Notes under the pieces: model-generated
What the model was told of the DNA's origin: nothing
The model's database searches: none
The model's input: the letters and a program-made list of their open reading frames with translations, nothing else
Shown here: positions 17,241 to 26,509 of the stretch, in pieces
Layout of the letters: the number at the start of each line of letters is the position of its first letter
Numbering within the stretch: the first letter of the stretch is position 1
Made by a program: the position numbers and the translations under genes
Origin: JAHZMA01 sp965205905
Lineage (GTDB): Bacteria; Pseudomonadota; Alphaproteobacteria; JABAAW01; JAHZMA01
Reading direction: 5' to 3'
DNA length: 64,000 nucleotides
NCBI GenBank assembly: GCA_965205905.1
Contig: CBDBHZ010000013.1
Location: forward strand, 214,248 to 278,247

Positions 17241-18009
17241 ATGCTCTTTAGCGGGCAGAAAATATGGCTGATTGGCGCCAGTAGCGGTATCGGCATGGCA
17301 TTGGCGCATCAGCTTGCAAGAGAGGGTGCATCGCTTGCATTATCGGCACGGCGCGAGGAAAAATTAAACGCGCTATTGCAGGAATTGGAGGGCGGCAATC
17401 ATATAGTAAAGCCGCTTGATGTGGCGCAAATGGAAACAATCGCCGCTACTGCCAAAAGCATCATCACGCATTTCAGCACATTAGATAGCGTGATTTTTCT
17501 ACCCGCCACTTACACCACCGATGATGCGGACACGCAAAACATTAGCGCATATCAATAAGGCGATAGATATTAATTTACGCAGTGTGTTTTATGTGTTAGA
17601 TGCCGTGTTGCCACAATTTGAACAACAAAAATCGGGACAAATTATTTTATGCTCGTCGGTTGCGGGCTATAAGGGGCTACCAAATGGGCAACCCTATTGT
17701 GCCACCAAAGCGGCATTGCTGAATCTGGCAGAATCCTTACGAATAGATTTACAGCCGAAAAATATTGACGTGAAAGTGATAACACCCGGCTTTGTAAAAA
17801 CCGAGCTGACTGATAAGAATAAGTTCCACATGCCAATGCTCATCACGACTGACCAAGCGGCTTCATATATCATCAAAGGCATGGCAAGCAATAAATTTGA
17901 GATTCACTTCCCCAAAAAATTCACATACATAATGAAGCTGATTAATTTACTGCCCTATCGGCTGTATTTCGGGTTAATGCGTTATGTTAAAAAGAGTCTG
18001 AAGGAATGA
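17241..18009 (+). CDS. Short-chain dehydrogenase/reductase (frame interrupted once)
   Basis: Classical SDR: cofactor motif IGASSGIGMALAHQL near the N-terminus, catalytic serine in ILCSSVAG, catalytic YCATK, and a PGFVKTELT block after it. The frame breaks near 17553 between SAYQ and KAIDINLRSVFYV; one base restores about 255 residues. It is last in the lipid operon, where it could reduce or oxidise a fatty-acyl intermediate. The stop overlaps the start of the methyltransferase gene (ATGA). Confidence 0.85.
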
Positions 18010-19266
18010 TGCAACATAATATCGCCAATCGCACTATTTTTTGTAAAGATAATATTGATATATTGCAAGGCATTGATAGTGAATCGATTGATTTGATTTA
18101 TCTTGACCCACCTTTTAACAAGAAGAAAACTTTTACCGCCCCTATTGGTAGCTCTGCAGAGGGTGCCGCGTTTAAGGATATATTCAAGCAAGAAGATGTT
18201 AAAAGCGAATGGCTACAAACGATTCAGGAAGATAAAGATAATATATTCAATCTGTTAGAGGCGGTTAAAAATATCGAAGGCAAAACTTCTTACAATTTTT
18301 GTTATCTTGCCTATATGGCGATTAGATTGATAGAATGCCATCGCGTGTTAAAAGAGACAGGAAGCCTTTATCTGCATTGCGATTCCACCATGAGCCATTA
18401 TCTCAAATTATTGCTTGATTGCATCTTTGGTGAGAAAGAATTTCCGCAACGAAATTATCTGGGGCTATAGAACGCAAGGGGTTAGCATGAAATGGTGGCC
18501 TAGAAAGCACGATAATATCTTTATGTATGTGAAAAAGCCGAATTACACTTATACACCAACGATGGAACGGCAACATTATGCCAAGCCATTCAGGCACACA
18601 AAAACCGATGATGACGGCAAATTTTATGCCGATACCTATTTGCGTGATGTATGGGACCATGATGAAACCAAACCTAGAATCAGCCAATCAGCCGAGCGCA
18701 CGGGTTACCCTACGCAAAAGCCATTGGCGTTATTGGAACGCATCATCACTGCATCAAGCAATGAGGGCGATATTGTGCTAGACCCTTTTTGTGGTTGCGC
18801 CACCACTTGCGTTGCTGCCGAACGGTTGAACCGAAAATGGATTGGCGTTGATGTGTCAGTCAAAGCATTCGAATTGGTGAAAGAAAGATTGGCACACGAA
18901 GTAGAATGGGGCGGTAGTCTGTTTCAGGAAGAATTGGTGGCGTTCCAAACCAAAGCACCGAAGCGCACGGATAGGGGCGAGGATTATATTCTTAAAAAGA
19001 GCGTTTATATTATCTCTAACCCGCAATATCCTGATGATTATAAGGTCGGCATCGCATCTGATGTTCATAGCCGTCTTAATAGCTATCAAACCAGCGACCC
19101 TAACCGAAATTATCGGCTTGAATATCATCTGGAAACACCGCATTTCCGCGCCATAGAGGCGTATATTCATCAAAAATACGCTAACAAACATGAATGGGTG
19201 CAGGGCGCGTTAAAAAGCATCATTGCCGATATTAAAGATAAAGATATGGCAATGAAAAAGGGGTAA
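18006..19266 (+). CDS. DNA methyltransferase fused to a GIY-YIG-like nuclease domain (frame interrupted once)
   Basis: The N-terminal part contains the N4/N6-methyltransferase catalytic motif LIYLDPPFN (motif IV), a long insert, RNEIIWGYRTQG, then the SAM-binding DPFCGCATTCVAAERLNRKWIGVD (motif I): motif IV before I, so beta-class. After about residue 330 comes KKSVYIISNPQYP, DDYKVGIASDVHSRLNSYQ and FRAIEAYIHQKY, which carry the Tyr, Tyr-x-Gly, Arg and Glu positions of GIY-YIG (T5orf172/MUG113-like) nucleases. One shift near 18441 splits the methylase half; the joined length is about 420 residues. The start overlaps the SDR stop. A modification and cleavage domain in one chain suggests a compact restriction-modification or DNA-repair enzyme. 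Specificity unknown. Confidence 0.75.
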
Positions 19267-19380
19267 CAGCGGTGGATTATCAAAGCCCCGTCAATAATGT
19301 TGCATTGCCACCTGATGCGGTGGTATCGATGCAGATATGACGCTCATGCACAATATGCGCCAGATGCGGAACACCCGTTA

Positions 19381-22300
19381 TCAGCGGAATAATTGCGCCA
19401 TCGCGCTTGCTAAGTATTTTGGCATAATCTTCTGCTTTTTACCCCAATAAATCACAGCATGGAAATTCTGCAATTCTAACAATGCTTCAGGCGCGCAGTT
19501 TTCCTCAACTGTTACCGCAACACCGCCCATTTCGGTAACATGCGCTACTTGCTGATTCACCGAATCTTTAGCACCCAAACATAAAATCGCACCGCGTGGC
19601 ACGATACGCCAATGGTTGGTCTCACCCGTAACGCTTGGCATGGCTTGTTCTGTAATCAACTTCTCTTGCGCCTGCTGATTGGCATTATCAATGGCTTGCT
19701 GTAACGCCGCTATATCAAAATCTTGTTGCCACTCATCATCGATGGTGATGCGTTCGGTTTTGGCAAAATGCGGGACATAAAGCGGCCCACCTGCTTTAGG
19801 GCCAGTGCCTGATAACCCCTCACCACCAAAGGGTTGACTGCCAACAATCGCGCCAATCTGATTGCGATTCACATAGATATTGCCCACTTTCAAACGGTTT
19901 GCAAGATTTTCAATATGCGCGGTGATACGGCTATGCAAGCCAAATGTTAAGCCAAAGCCTTTATGGTTAATGTCGCTGATAATAGCATCAATCGCATCGC
20001 TTTTGAATGTGGCGATATGCAATACAGGTCCGAAAATTTCTTTTTGTAACTCACCGATGCCACTCACTTTTATCAGGCATGGCGCAATAAAAAAGCCACC
20101 ATCAGGCGCGTTAATTTGATACAGCAACTTGCCTTGCGCTTGTTGTTCGGCAATATAATCATCAATATTCTGCTTGGCTTTGCCGTCAATCACAGGTCCA
20201 ATATCGGTGCTTAACTGACACGGGTCGCCTAATGTTAATTCATCCATCGCGCCTTTTAGCATCTTTAAAAACGAATCCGCGATTTCCTCTTGTAGATACA
20301 AACAGCGCAATGCCGAGCACCGTTGCCCTGTGGATTGAAACGCCGATACCACCACATCACGCACCGCTTGTTCGGGTAGGGCGGTGGAATCCACAATCAT
20401 CGCATTTAGCCCGCCTGTTTCGGCAATCAGGGTGGCATCTGCGCTTAAATAATGCGCCATATTATGGCGGATAATCTTTGCCGTATCGGTAGAACCCGTA
20501 AACACCACGCCAGAGATTTTTGGATTTTGCGTTAATAATGTGCCAATCACTTTGCCCTCACCAATTATCAGCTGTAACACCGCAGGTGGCACGCCCGCTT
20601 TGTGCAGTAACTGCACCGCAATAAAAGCGGTGAGTGATGTTTGTTCCGCAGGCTTTGCCAATACGCCATTGCCCATCGCTAATGCGGCAGCAATCTGCCC
20701 TGTGAAAATGGCGAGTGGGAAATTCCAAGGCGATATGGCGGTGAATATGCCCCCAGCAAAATCATCTTGTGATGTGCTATTTATCTTTTCGGCTTCATCA
20801 GCATAATAGCGTAAAAAATCTACCGCTTCGCGTAATTCACCGATAGCATCAGGCAGCGTTTTGCCCGCTTCTTTGGTTAAAACCGCAAATAATAAACCGA
20901 AATTTTCCTCATATAAATCAGCGGCAATTCGCAAAATCGCCGCGCGCTTGTTGGTGCTGATTTGCCATGCTGTTGCATTATCAATCGCTTTGGTTGCGGT
21001 TGGCTTATCGGCATAGATGACGGTCGCAATTTTCTCACCATTGGCAGGATTATTGACCGCAATCACCTCGCCAGTAACACGCTCACCAGTGGCATTGGCG
21101 CCCGCAATGATAGGCGACGCATTGGGGAGCGCAACATTACGGGCATTATCAATCATGGCAAGCGTTTGTTCATCATTAATATCAAAGCCGCGTGAGTTAA
21201 TCCGCTTTTCACCAAAAATATCACCAAAAATATCAGATGGCTTGACTAAACCATCAGGCATTTTTTGCGTTTCCAGTAACACCATCGGGTTACGCACCAT
21301 CTGTTCAGGCGTAACGTTTTTATCCATGATTTGATGCACAAAAGAAGAGTTCGCGCCATTTTCTAACAGCCGCCGCACCAAATAAGCCAGCAAATCAGGA
21401 TATGCCCCCACTGGTGCGTAGATACGGCTTTTATGCCCTAATTCTTGCACCATAATATCATGCAATGTTTCACCCATGCCATGCAACCGCTGAAACTCAA
21501 AATCGCGGCCGTTCGCCAATGCCAACACCGCCGCCATCGTATGGGCGTTATGGGTGGCTAATTGCGGATAAAGATAATCGCTATAATCAAATAGTTTTTT
21601 CACATTGGCAATATAGCTAACATCGGTGGCGGCTTTGGTGGTGAATGCAGGAAAATCGGGCGCGCCTTCAATTTGCGACCATTTCATTTCGCTATCCCAA
21701 TAGGCGCCTTTCACCAACCGCACCATGATTTTGCGCTGATGCTTTTTCGCTAGCCGATAAAGCCAATCCAGCACATAAGATGCCCGTTTGCCATAGGCTT
21801 GCACCACCACGCCAAAGCCATCCCACCCTTGCAAATCTTCCGATGCAAATACGGCTTCGATAATTTTCAGCGATAATACCAGCCTTGCTTGTTCTTCTGC
21901 ATCAATATTAAGCCCGATATTCAGGTTTTTTGCATGTTTGGCAAGCGCGTGCATGATTGGCACGATTTCCGCCATCACCCGTTTTTCTTGCGCCACTTCG
22001 TAACGCGGATGCAATGCCGAAAGCTTAACCGATATGCCCGCATTATCAATCACATTATCATGCTGGCACGATGCACCGATGGCTTCAATCGCTTGCTGAT
22101 AAGATTGATAGTAAAAAGCGGCATCTTGCGCGGTGATGGCAGCCTCGCCTAACATATCATAGCTATAGGTAAAGCCTTGCGCCTGATATTGAGAGGAATT
22201 TTTGAGGGCTTTGCCGATAGTCTCGCCCAAAATAAACTGCTTACCCATCTGTTGCATGGCAAGGTTTGCGCCATAACGGATGAAAGGCTTGGCAAGCTGC

Positions 22301-22701
22301 TTAACGATATTGTTTTGCGTTAATAAATATTGCGCCACACATAAGCCCCTTGTGGTGATATTCACCAAAGCCGATGGCGATGCGCTTAAATGTTGTTGCC
22401 AATTAAGGGGGATAATTTTATCGGCAATCAGCCTATCAATGGTTTTATGATCGGGGGTGCGTAGCATGGCTTCGGCAAGGCACATCAGCGCAACACCTTC
22501 ATATGTGGATAGGCTATATTGCGCCAGAAAATACTCCATCAAGCCGTGCTTTTTATGGCTTCGCATTTGCGTAACCCAACCAGCGGCATCATCAGAAATT
22601 TTCTGCCATATCTGTGGCGATAAATCAAGTTGCGCGCCAAGTTTGGCGATCAAATCATGCTCATTGGCATATTTTGCTTGTAATGTAAAATCATCAACCA
22701 T
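19381..22701 (-). CDS. putA: Bifunctional proline dehydrogenase / L-glutamate gamma-semialdehyde dehydrogenase
   Basis: 1106 residues, frame intact. Oxidises proline to glutamate in two steps. The PRODH barrel shows YGKRASYVLDWLYRL and MVRLVKGAYWDSEMK, and the FAD-site region ESLKY is replaced by lineage variants. The aldehyde dehydrogenase half has the catalytic Cys in GQRCSALRCLYLQ and a SPWNFPLAIFTGQI block, followed by a C-terminal ALDH-superfamily extension as in long PutA forms. No N-terminal ribbon-helix-helix domain is evident, so it is unlikely to be self-regulating. It lies alone on the minus strand. Confidence 0.95.
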   Translation of the reverse strand: MVDDFTLQAKYANEHDLIAKLGAQLDLSPQIWQKISDDAAGWVTQMRSHKKHGLMEYFLAQYSLSTYEGVALMCLAEAMLRTPDHKTIDRLIADKIIPLNWQQHLSASPSALVNITTRGLCVAQYLLTQNNIVKQLAKPFIRYGANLAMQQMGKQFILGETIGKALKNSSQYQAQGFTYSYDMLGEAAITAQDAAFYYQSYQQAIEAIGASCQHDNVIDNAGISVKLSALHPRYEVAQEKRVMAEIVPIMHALAKHAKNLNIGLNIDAEEQARLVLSLKIIEAVFASEDLQGWDGFGVVVQAYGKRASYVLDWLYRLAKKHQRKIMVRLVKGAYWDSEMKWSQIEGAPDFPAFTTKAATDVSYIANVKKLFDYSDYLYPQLATHNAHTMAAVLALANGRDFEFQRLHGMGETLHDIMVQELGHKSRIYAPVGAYPDLLAYLVRRLLENGANSSFVHQIMDKNVTPEQMVRNPMVLLETQKMPDGLVKPSDIFGDIFGEKRINSRGFDINDEQTLAMIDNARNVALPNASPIIAGANATGERVTGEVIAVNNPANGEKIATVIYADKPTATKAIDNATAWQISTNKRAAILRIAADLYEENFGLLFAVLTKEAGKTLPDAIGELREAVDFLRYYADEAEKINSTSQDDFAGGIFTAISPWNFPLAIFTGQIAAALAMGNGVLAKPAEQTSLTAFIAVQLLHKAGVPPAVLQLIIGEGKVIGTLLTQNPKISGVVFTGSTDTAKIIRHNMAHYLSADATLIAETGGLNAMIVDSTALPEQAVRDVVVSAFQSTGQRCSALRCLYLQEEIADSFLKMLKGAMDELTLGDPCQLSTDIGPVIDGKAKQNIDDYIAEQQAQGKLLYQINAPDGGFFIAPCLIKVSGIGELQKEIFGPVLHIATFKSDAIDAIISDINHKGFGLTFGLHSRITAHIENLANRLKVGNIYVNRNQIGAIVGSQPFGGEGLSGTGPKAGGPLYVPHFAKTERITIDDEWQQDFDIAALQQAIDNANQQAQEKLITEQAMPSVTGETNHWRIVPRGAILCLGAKDSVNQQVAHVTEMGGVAVTVEENCAPEALLELQNFHAVIYWGKKQKIMPKYLASAMAQLFR

Positions 22702-22784
22702 CTGATGTCGTCCTTGTTATAGAGTGGGCTATTGATTTTATCATAGCATAAAAAATGCGAATTGCCTATATGATGTTGGTGATG

Positions 22785-22985
22785 GGGGTGAGGTTTGCAC
22801 CCCCGCTAGTATTAAGCACAGCGGGGGGGTTATCGTGGGTTGCACCTTATGAGTATTACACACAAGCGGGGGTTGTTAAGGGGGCATTCGCAAGGGAGCG
22901 GACGTAAGTCTCGCGACCGAGAAGCGAATTCGCGCCCCCTTAAATAATAAAGCCCAACTCCGCCCGCCCTATGTGCTACTCTGCA
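22785..22985. repeat. Nested palindromic intergenic repeat, copy 1
   Basis: Occupies much of the 565-base gap between putA and the next gene; the rest (22986-23266) is AT-rich upstream sequence without a gene. Arms TTAAGGGGGC and GCCCCCTTAA (about 22877 and 22933) enclose a core with AGCGGACGTAAGTCTCGCGA. Outer flanks include CAGCGGGGG blocks and AGTATTA-type ends shared with the other copies. It is in the inverse orientation to copies at 26.3, 32.1 and 48.6 kb. Confidence 0.75.
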
Positions 22986-23266
22986 TGGGAACAACGAAAT
23001 CAGGGTAAAACAATACATTTAGCACTTATTTTAACCATAAATCCGAACAAACAAAAAGTTATCCACAGGTTTACTACTTTTTCACAAAGTGTTCTTGATT
23101 TGTGTAATAAACTTATGGTAGATTAGAAATAAGCCCATTGCGCCCCTCAATAACCGAACCGAATGGCAACCAAAAAACTTCACTATTTTTAATTTCCGCA
23201 TCATGCGTTTGCGGATAACGTAACCTTATGCCCAACTTATGGACATTTTATATAGGAGGACTCATT

Positions 23267-24907
23267 ATGAGTGCTATTGACGTCTTAACCCAAAAACTAT
23301 CAGGCAGTAACAAGCAAAAAGCATGTGATTGTTGCGAAAAACTTGCCAAACGGCAATCTGTCTCACCCAATATCGTGAAAGATGCTTATCAGCAAATCAA
23401 CAAAAGCGCGCCCAATATCACCGATAGGCAGGCATGCGATATGCTGATAACCCTATTCGTTAAGGGCGAGGCTTTATCTACCAAAGAAGAGGAAATCTTA
23501 AAGTTTCTTAATCAATCAACCAAAACCATCACCCAAATATCGCAACCCATGCAGTTTGCGCCCATTTTTAACATTGTGCAGAAAACCAAAAACCAACCAA
23601 ATTATTTCCGCCCATTAGGTAAGGTGAATCAGTTTTTCAATCATTTAAGCAACCAAGCCGATTTTAAGAAACTGCTAACGGCGGTCGGCTCTTTATCTCT
23701 CACCAAGGAAGAAATCACTGAATTGATGGCGGCGCAATATCAGCCAAACTATAGCCCTTCATCACGCACCGATGGGTTAATTAAAGCCATTGATAGAGCG
23801 GGAAAGCTTTCGGCACTGCCCGAAAAAGCGTTTCATAATCTCACCACCCATATCGGCAAAAAGTTTAAGTTTAGCGATATTAATATCAAAAATTTGCAGA
23901 CTATAGAAAGTGGCAATAAAGGCAACGATGAATTAAATAATGCACTTTACAACGCCTTTCAGGATAAAAGCAATATTCAATATATGCCGAAAAAAACCAG
24001 AGAGCTGTTGCAACCCATCCATAATGAGATTCTGAAAGCAAAGATGGAGGATTACACTAAAACTATTGGCACACTTAATGTTTCGCCATCGGTGCATACG
24101 CGATTACATGGTTATCAGGCTTTGTTAATCGATATAGAACAGGGCAAGAAAAAGCCTAGTACGGCTGACCTTGAAAAACTTAATTTGCTATATAATGAAT
24201 TAAAAAGCCTTGGCAAGCTTGATGCCATGCCGAACCGCACGCAAGCCTATCTAGAAAATTACCGTCTGGAACAAGATTTGAAGAAGAAAGCCCCGTTGAA
24301 TGTTGGTAAATTGCTGGAAAAATTAAAACGCGGTGAGACATTGGGAGTTTTTCAAGCTTTTTATCTCAGCAGTCATGCGCCAGATGAGCTTAAAAAACAC
24401 TGGAAAAATGAAAAAAACCAAAAACAATTAGAAACATTATCAAAAGATGTGCGTGATAAGGCGGCAGAAATCAAGAATTTAGATAAATCTGCATTGCTTG
24501 AGAGTTTCGAGAAAATCATCGAGCAAATTCGTGCCGAGCAAGGCAGGGCATCTAACCGCAGATTCTATGTTCCTGCATTGGGCGTTTATATCCAACTTAC
24601 TGGAAATTTTATGGAATTGCGCTTCAGGAATAAAGATTTTGGCGGAGTATATAAAGAGACGATGAAGCAAGTAATTAAAGATTCAAAAGATAAAAGTTTG
24701 GATGAAATTACCAAAAATCTGCAACAATTCAAACTTGTCTATCACAGAGGTTTGGATTTTACGGGTGCCAATCTTAAAACCGATGGCAGTGTGCGCTATA
24801 TCAAGGATAGTGAGGTTAACCCGACAATTTCAAAGGTGTTGGATGTTTCAACGAAAACAACAAGAAGTGGCAAAAAAACCAAAGCCATCACTATTTTAGA
24901 AATATAA
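23267..24907 (+). CDS. Unrecognised 546-residue protein
   Basis: I recognise no domain. The start is set by AGGAGGA seven bases before the ATG at 23267; a longer frame from 23228 lacks such a site. The protein is hydrophilic, lysine-rich and predominantly helical in appearance (many KLxxLxxL stretches), with no signal peptide or membrane span. Two cysteines close together (CDCC near residue 25) and a more beta-like C-terminal region (RFYVPALGVYIQLTGN near residue 440) stand out. The stop overlaps the start of the next gene (TAATG), so the two are translationally coupled. It is flanked by palindromic repeats and the ankyrin-like array, as in an accessory block. Possible effector or conflict protein, but that is only contextual. 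Confidence 0.7.
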   Translation: MSAIDVLTQKLSGSNKQKACDCCEKLAKRQSVSPNIVKDAYQQINKSAPNITDRQACDMLITLFVKGEALSTKEEEILKFLNQSTKTITQISQPMQFAPIFNIVQKTKNQPNYFRPLGKVNQFFNHLSNQADFKKLLTAVGSLSLTKEEITELMAAQYQPNYSPSSRTDGLIKAIDRAGKLSALPEKAFHNLTTHIGKKFKFSDINIKNLQTIESGNKGNDELNNALYNAFQDKSNIQYMPKKTRELLQPIHNEILKAKMEDYTKTIGTLNVSPSVHTRLHGYQALLIDIEQGKKKPSTADLEKLNLLYNELKSLGKLDAMPNRTQAYLENYRLEQDLKKKAPLNVGKLLEKLKRGETLGVFQAFYLSSHAPDELKKHWKNEKNQKQLETLSKDVRDKAAEIKNLDKSALLESFEKIIEQIRAEQGRASNRRFYVPALGVYIQLTGNFMELRFRNKDFGGVYKETMKQVIKDSKDKSLDEITKNLQQFKLVYHRGLDFTGANLKTDGSVRYIKDSEVNPTISKVLDVSTKTTRSGKKTKAITILEI

Positions 24908-25587
24908 TGAAAATAACTGATAAGATGCGGTTAACCAGTTTTAGGCATCTCTCTCAATCCTTTGTTGTAAAAGGGCAAATCATCAGTAGCACCCATAAAA
25001 TTGGCTCTGTTATGAAAGATGATGGCACAAATGAACATTCCCATATTGAACAAAGAATTGTTGATTTTGCCAAAGTAAGAGAAGCAGTAGGCGCAAATAA
25101 TAAAGAAATCATTAATGATGCCATCATCAATTACCTCAACACACATATTGAAAATAAATGGAAGGAGAGACGAAAAGGTGAGTTTAAGCAATCTGAATTT
25201 CTAAAAACAATCAATCCCATGTCGAATATTGGTGAGAAAGATTTTGTTGGTCTATTTGCGCCATCTAGCAATATTGCCAATCAAATCCGCATCTATGCCA
25301 AAAAAGATTGGGATGAACGCGCTAGTAATATTATCAAAGCCAATAATGCCAACACTGTTGACGAAATTTATAAGGCAATTCATAGTGCCACCTTGCGTGA
25401 TATACTCACCCTAAAAGCCATGATTGATGTGCTATTAAGAATGAAATTGATGTTAGAAACAGTTGGTGAAAAAACTGATTTCTTAAACAAGACCATTCAA
25501 AAAGCGCAAAAAACGAAACTGGATTTAGAGGATTCTTTTGAAAAAATATTTAAAAACATGAAAATCAAATTCATTGAACAAAAATAA
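24907..25587 (+). CDS. Unrecognised 226-residue protein coupled to the 546-residue gene
   Basis: No recognised family. The ATG at 24907 shares its A with the previous stop. The protein is charged and mostly helical; the C-terminal 60 residues (LKAMIDVLLRMKLMLETVGEKT and after) look like a coiled coil. No signal peptide. Coupling with a much larger partner suggests a stoichiometric complex, or an immunity/chaperone partner to a larger protein. The stop lies 3 bases before the TTGACA box of the first ankyrin-like gene. Confidence 0.65.
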   Translation: MKITDKMRLTSFRHLSQSFVVKGQIISSTHKIGSVMKDDGTNEHSHIEQRIVDFAKVREAVGANNKEIINDAIINYLNTHIENKWKERRKGEFKQSEFLKTINPMSNIGEKDFVGLFAPSSNIANQIRIYAKKDWDERASNIIKANNANTVDEIYKAIHSATLRDILTLKAMIDVLLRMKLMLETVGEKTDFLNKTIQKAQKTKLDLEDSFEKIFKNMKIKFIEQK

Positions 25588-25590
25588 AAT

Positions 25591-25649
25591 TTGACAAATT
25601 TTTTCCTTTCAACTAAGATGGTAAGATGAAATATAAAGCATCTTACCAT
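25591..25649 (+). promoter_or_regulatory. Promoter and start-codon-spanning inverted repeat, ankyrin-like gene 1
   Basis: TTGACA (25591-25596), 17-base spacer, TAAGAT (25614-25619), then GGTAAG-type sequence and ATG at 25626. Transcription would start within about one base of the ATG, so the mRNA should be leaderless. An 11-base perfect inverted repeat, ATGGTAAGATG (25618-25628) and CATCTTACCAT (25639-25649), covers the -10 edge, the start codon and the first codons. The same arrangement occurs before all four paralogues. Confidence 0.75.
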
Positions 25650-26190
25650 ACTTTTTTCACTGTTAGCTATTCTAACATACGTTGTGATATTGCCAGTAAA
25701 AAATATTAATGCAACTGACGCTGAAAAAGCTGATGTGCAACATTTATTTTTTAAAACTTTTTTGGACATGACATATTATAGTCTTGGGCTGAATGATAAT
25801 ATGGATATTGCAAAAGAAATTCTAAAATTAGAAGATTTAATCGCGCAAGGCGCCAACCCAAATAAAAAATTTGTATTCCCTAGTGACAGTGATGGAGAAA
25901 GTTTGGTTACACCTATATCTTATATATTTACGACATGTCGTAATGATCATTACATAGAGGATGCTGGTGGTAAAAATTTTTATTTAGAAATTATAAAATT
26001 ATTGATTGATAATGGCATAGAGTGGAATGCTAAAATTTATTACGAAAACGATGATGGCACTTCAGGGTCATATACCATTGCCGATAGAATCAGATGGCTA
26101 GAAGAAAATCCGAGCAACAAACCAGAATGTATCGAAGCGCTAGCTTATGTCAAAACCCACCTCAAAGAAAACAACATCATCATTGAATAA
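25626..26190 (+). CDS. Ankyrin-like secreted protein, paralogue 1 (one-base insertion in codon 3)
   Basis: Aligning with its paralogues, the true start is the ATG at 25626. One extra A near 25632 breaks the frame inside the signal peptide, leaving an apparent start at 25684. Corrected, it starts MKLKHLTILFSLLAIL, a Sec-type signal peptide or N-terminal anchor. It then has an ankyrin-like region: LIAQGANPNKK, TPISYIF and FYLEIIKLLIDNGIEWNAK. The C-terminus YVKTHLKENNIIIE is shared by the family. Ankyrin-type repeats bind other proteins; the partner is unknown. Confidence 0.75.
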
Positions 26191-26420
26191 TAAAACCTCG
26201 CGGTTGCTCAACACAAAAACCGTGCGTGTCGCGATACATTAATATATGGTGGGCTTTGCGGAGTTGGTTTATATATCAAGGGGGGTGCGAACGCGCTTTA
26301 TCGGTCGCGAGACTTACGTCCGCTTCCTTGCGCTTTCGGTTTGCCCTTGCACCAATGGCGGGCAAACCTCACCCTTAATAATCCCCCCGCTGTGTTTAAT
26401 ACTGGCGGTGGAGTGTATCG
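26191..26420. repeat. Nested palindromic intergenic repeat, copy 2
   Basis: Begins directly after the stop of ankyrin-like gene 1 with a hairpin of the form CGCGGTT...AACCGTGCG and the loop CTCAACACAAA. An ATATATGG module follows, then the ATCAAGGGGGGTGCG arm and the core GGTCGCGAGACTTACGTCCG. It closes with CCCCCCGCTGTGTTTAATACT. The same entry hairpin follows paralogues 3 and 4, so gene and repeat were probably duplicated together. Open frames through it are by-products of the palindrome. Confidence 0.75.
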
Positions 26421-26449
26421 CCCCATACCCCCACGAACAAAAATAAAGT

Positions 26450-26509
26450 TTGACAAATTTTTTCTTTTCAACTAATATGGTAGGATGAAATTAAAGCATC
26501 TTACCATAT
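26450..26509 (+). promoter_or_regulatory. Promoter and start-codon-spanning inverted repeat, ankyrin-like gene 2
   Basis: TTGACA (26450-26455), 17-base spacer, perfect TAATAT (26473-26478), six bases, ATG (26485). Inverted repeat arms are AATATGGTAGGATG (26474-26487) and CATCTTACCATAT (26497-26509). One position is changed relative to the paralogues (A to G), which is a mismatch in DNA but a G-U pair in RNA. A leaderless transcript is predicted. Confidence 0.75.

Noticed and set aside
22986..23266. A replication origin suggested by TTATCCACAG at 23058
   Set aside because: Only one DnaA-box-like match is visible and no origin-linked genes or box cluster are nearby.
24479..24670. Antisense open frames within the large unknown gene and within putA, gltB and the lipoproteins
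   Set aside because: They have no ribosome sites or family patterns and coincide with strongly supported genes on the other strand.
26246..26446. Open frame with a motif like RTRFIGRETYVRF, also found at 31920-32198, 48530-49153 and 49604-49901
   Set aside because: These are translations of the shared palindromic repeat core, with no ribosome site and no consistent ends. The coding appearance comes from the repeat.
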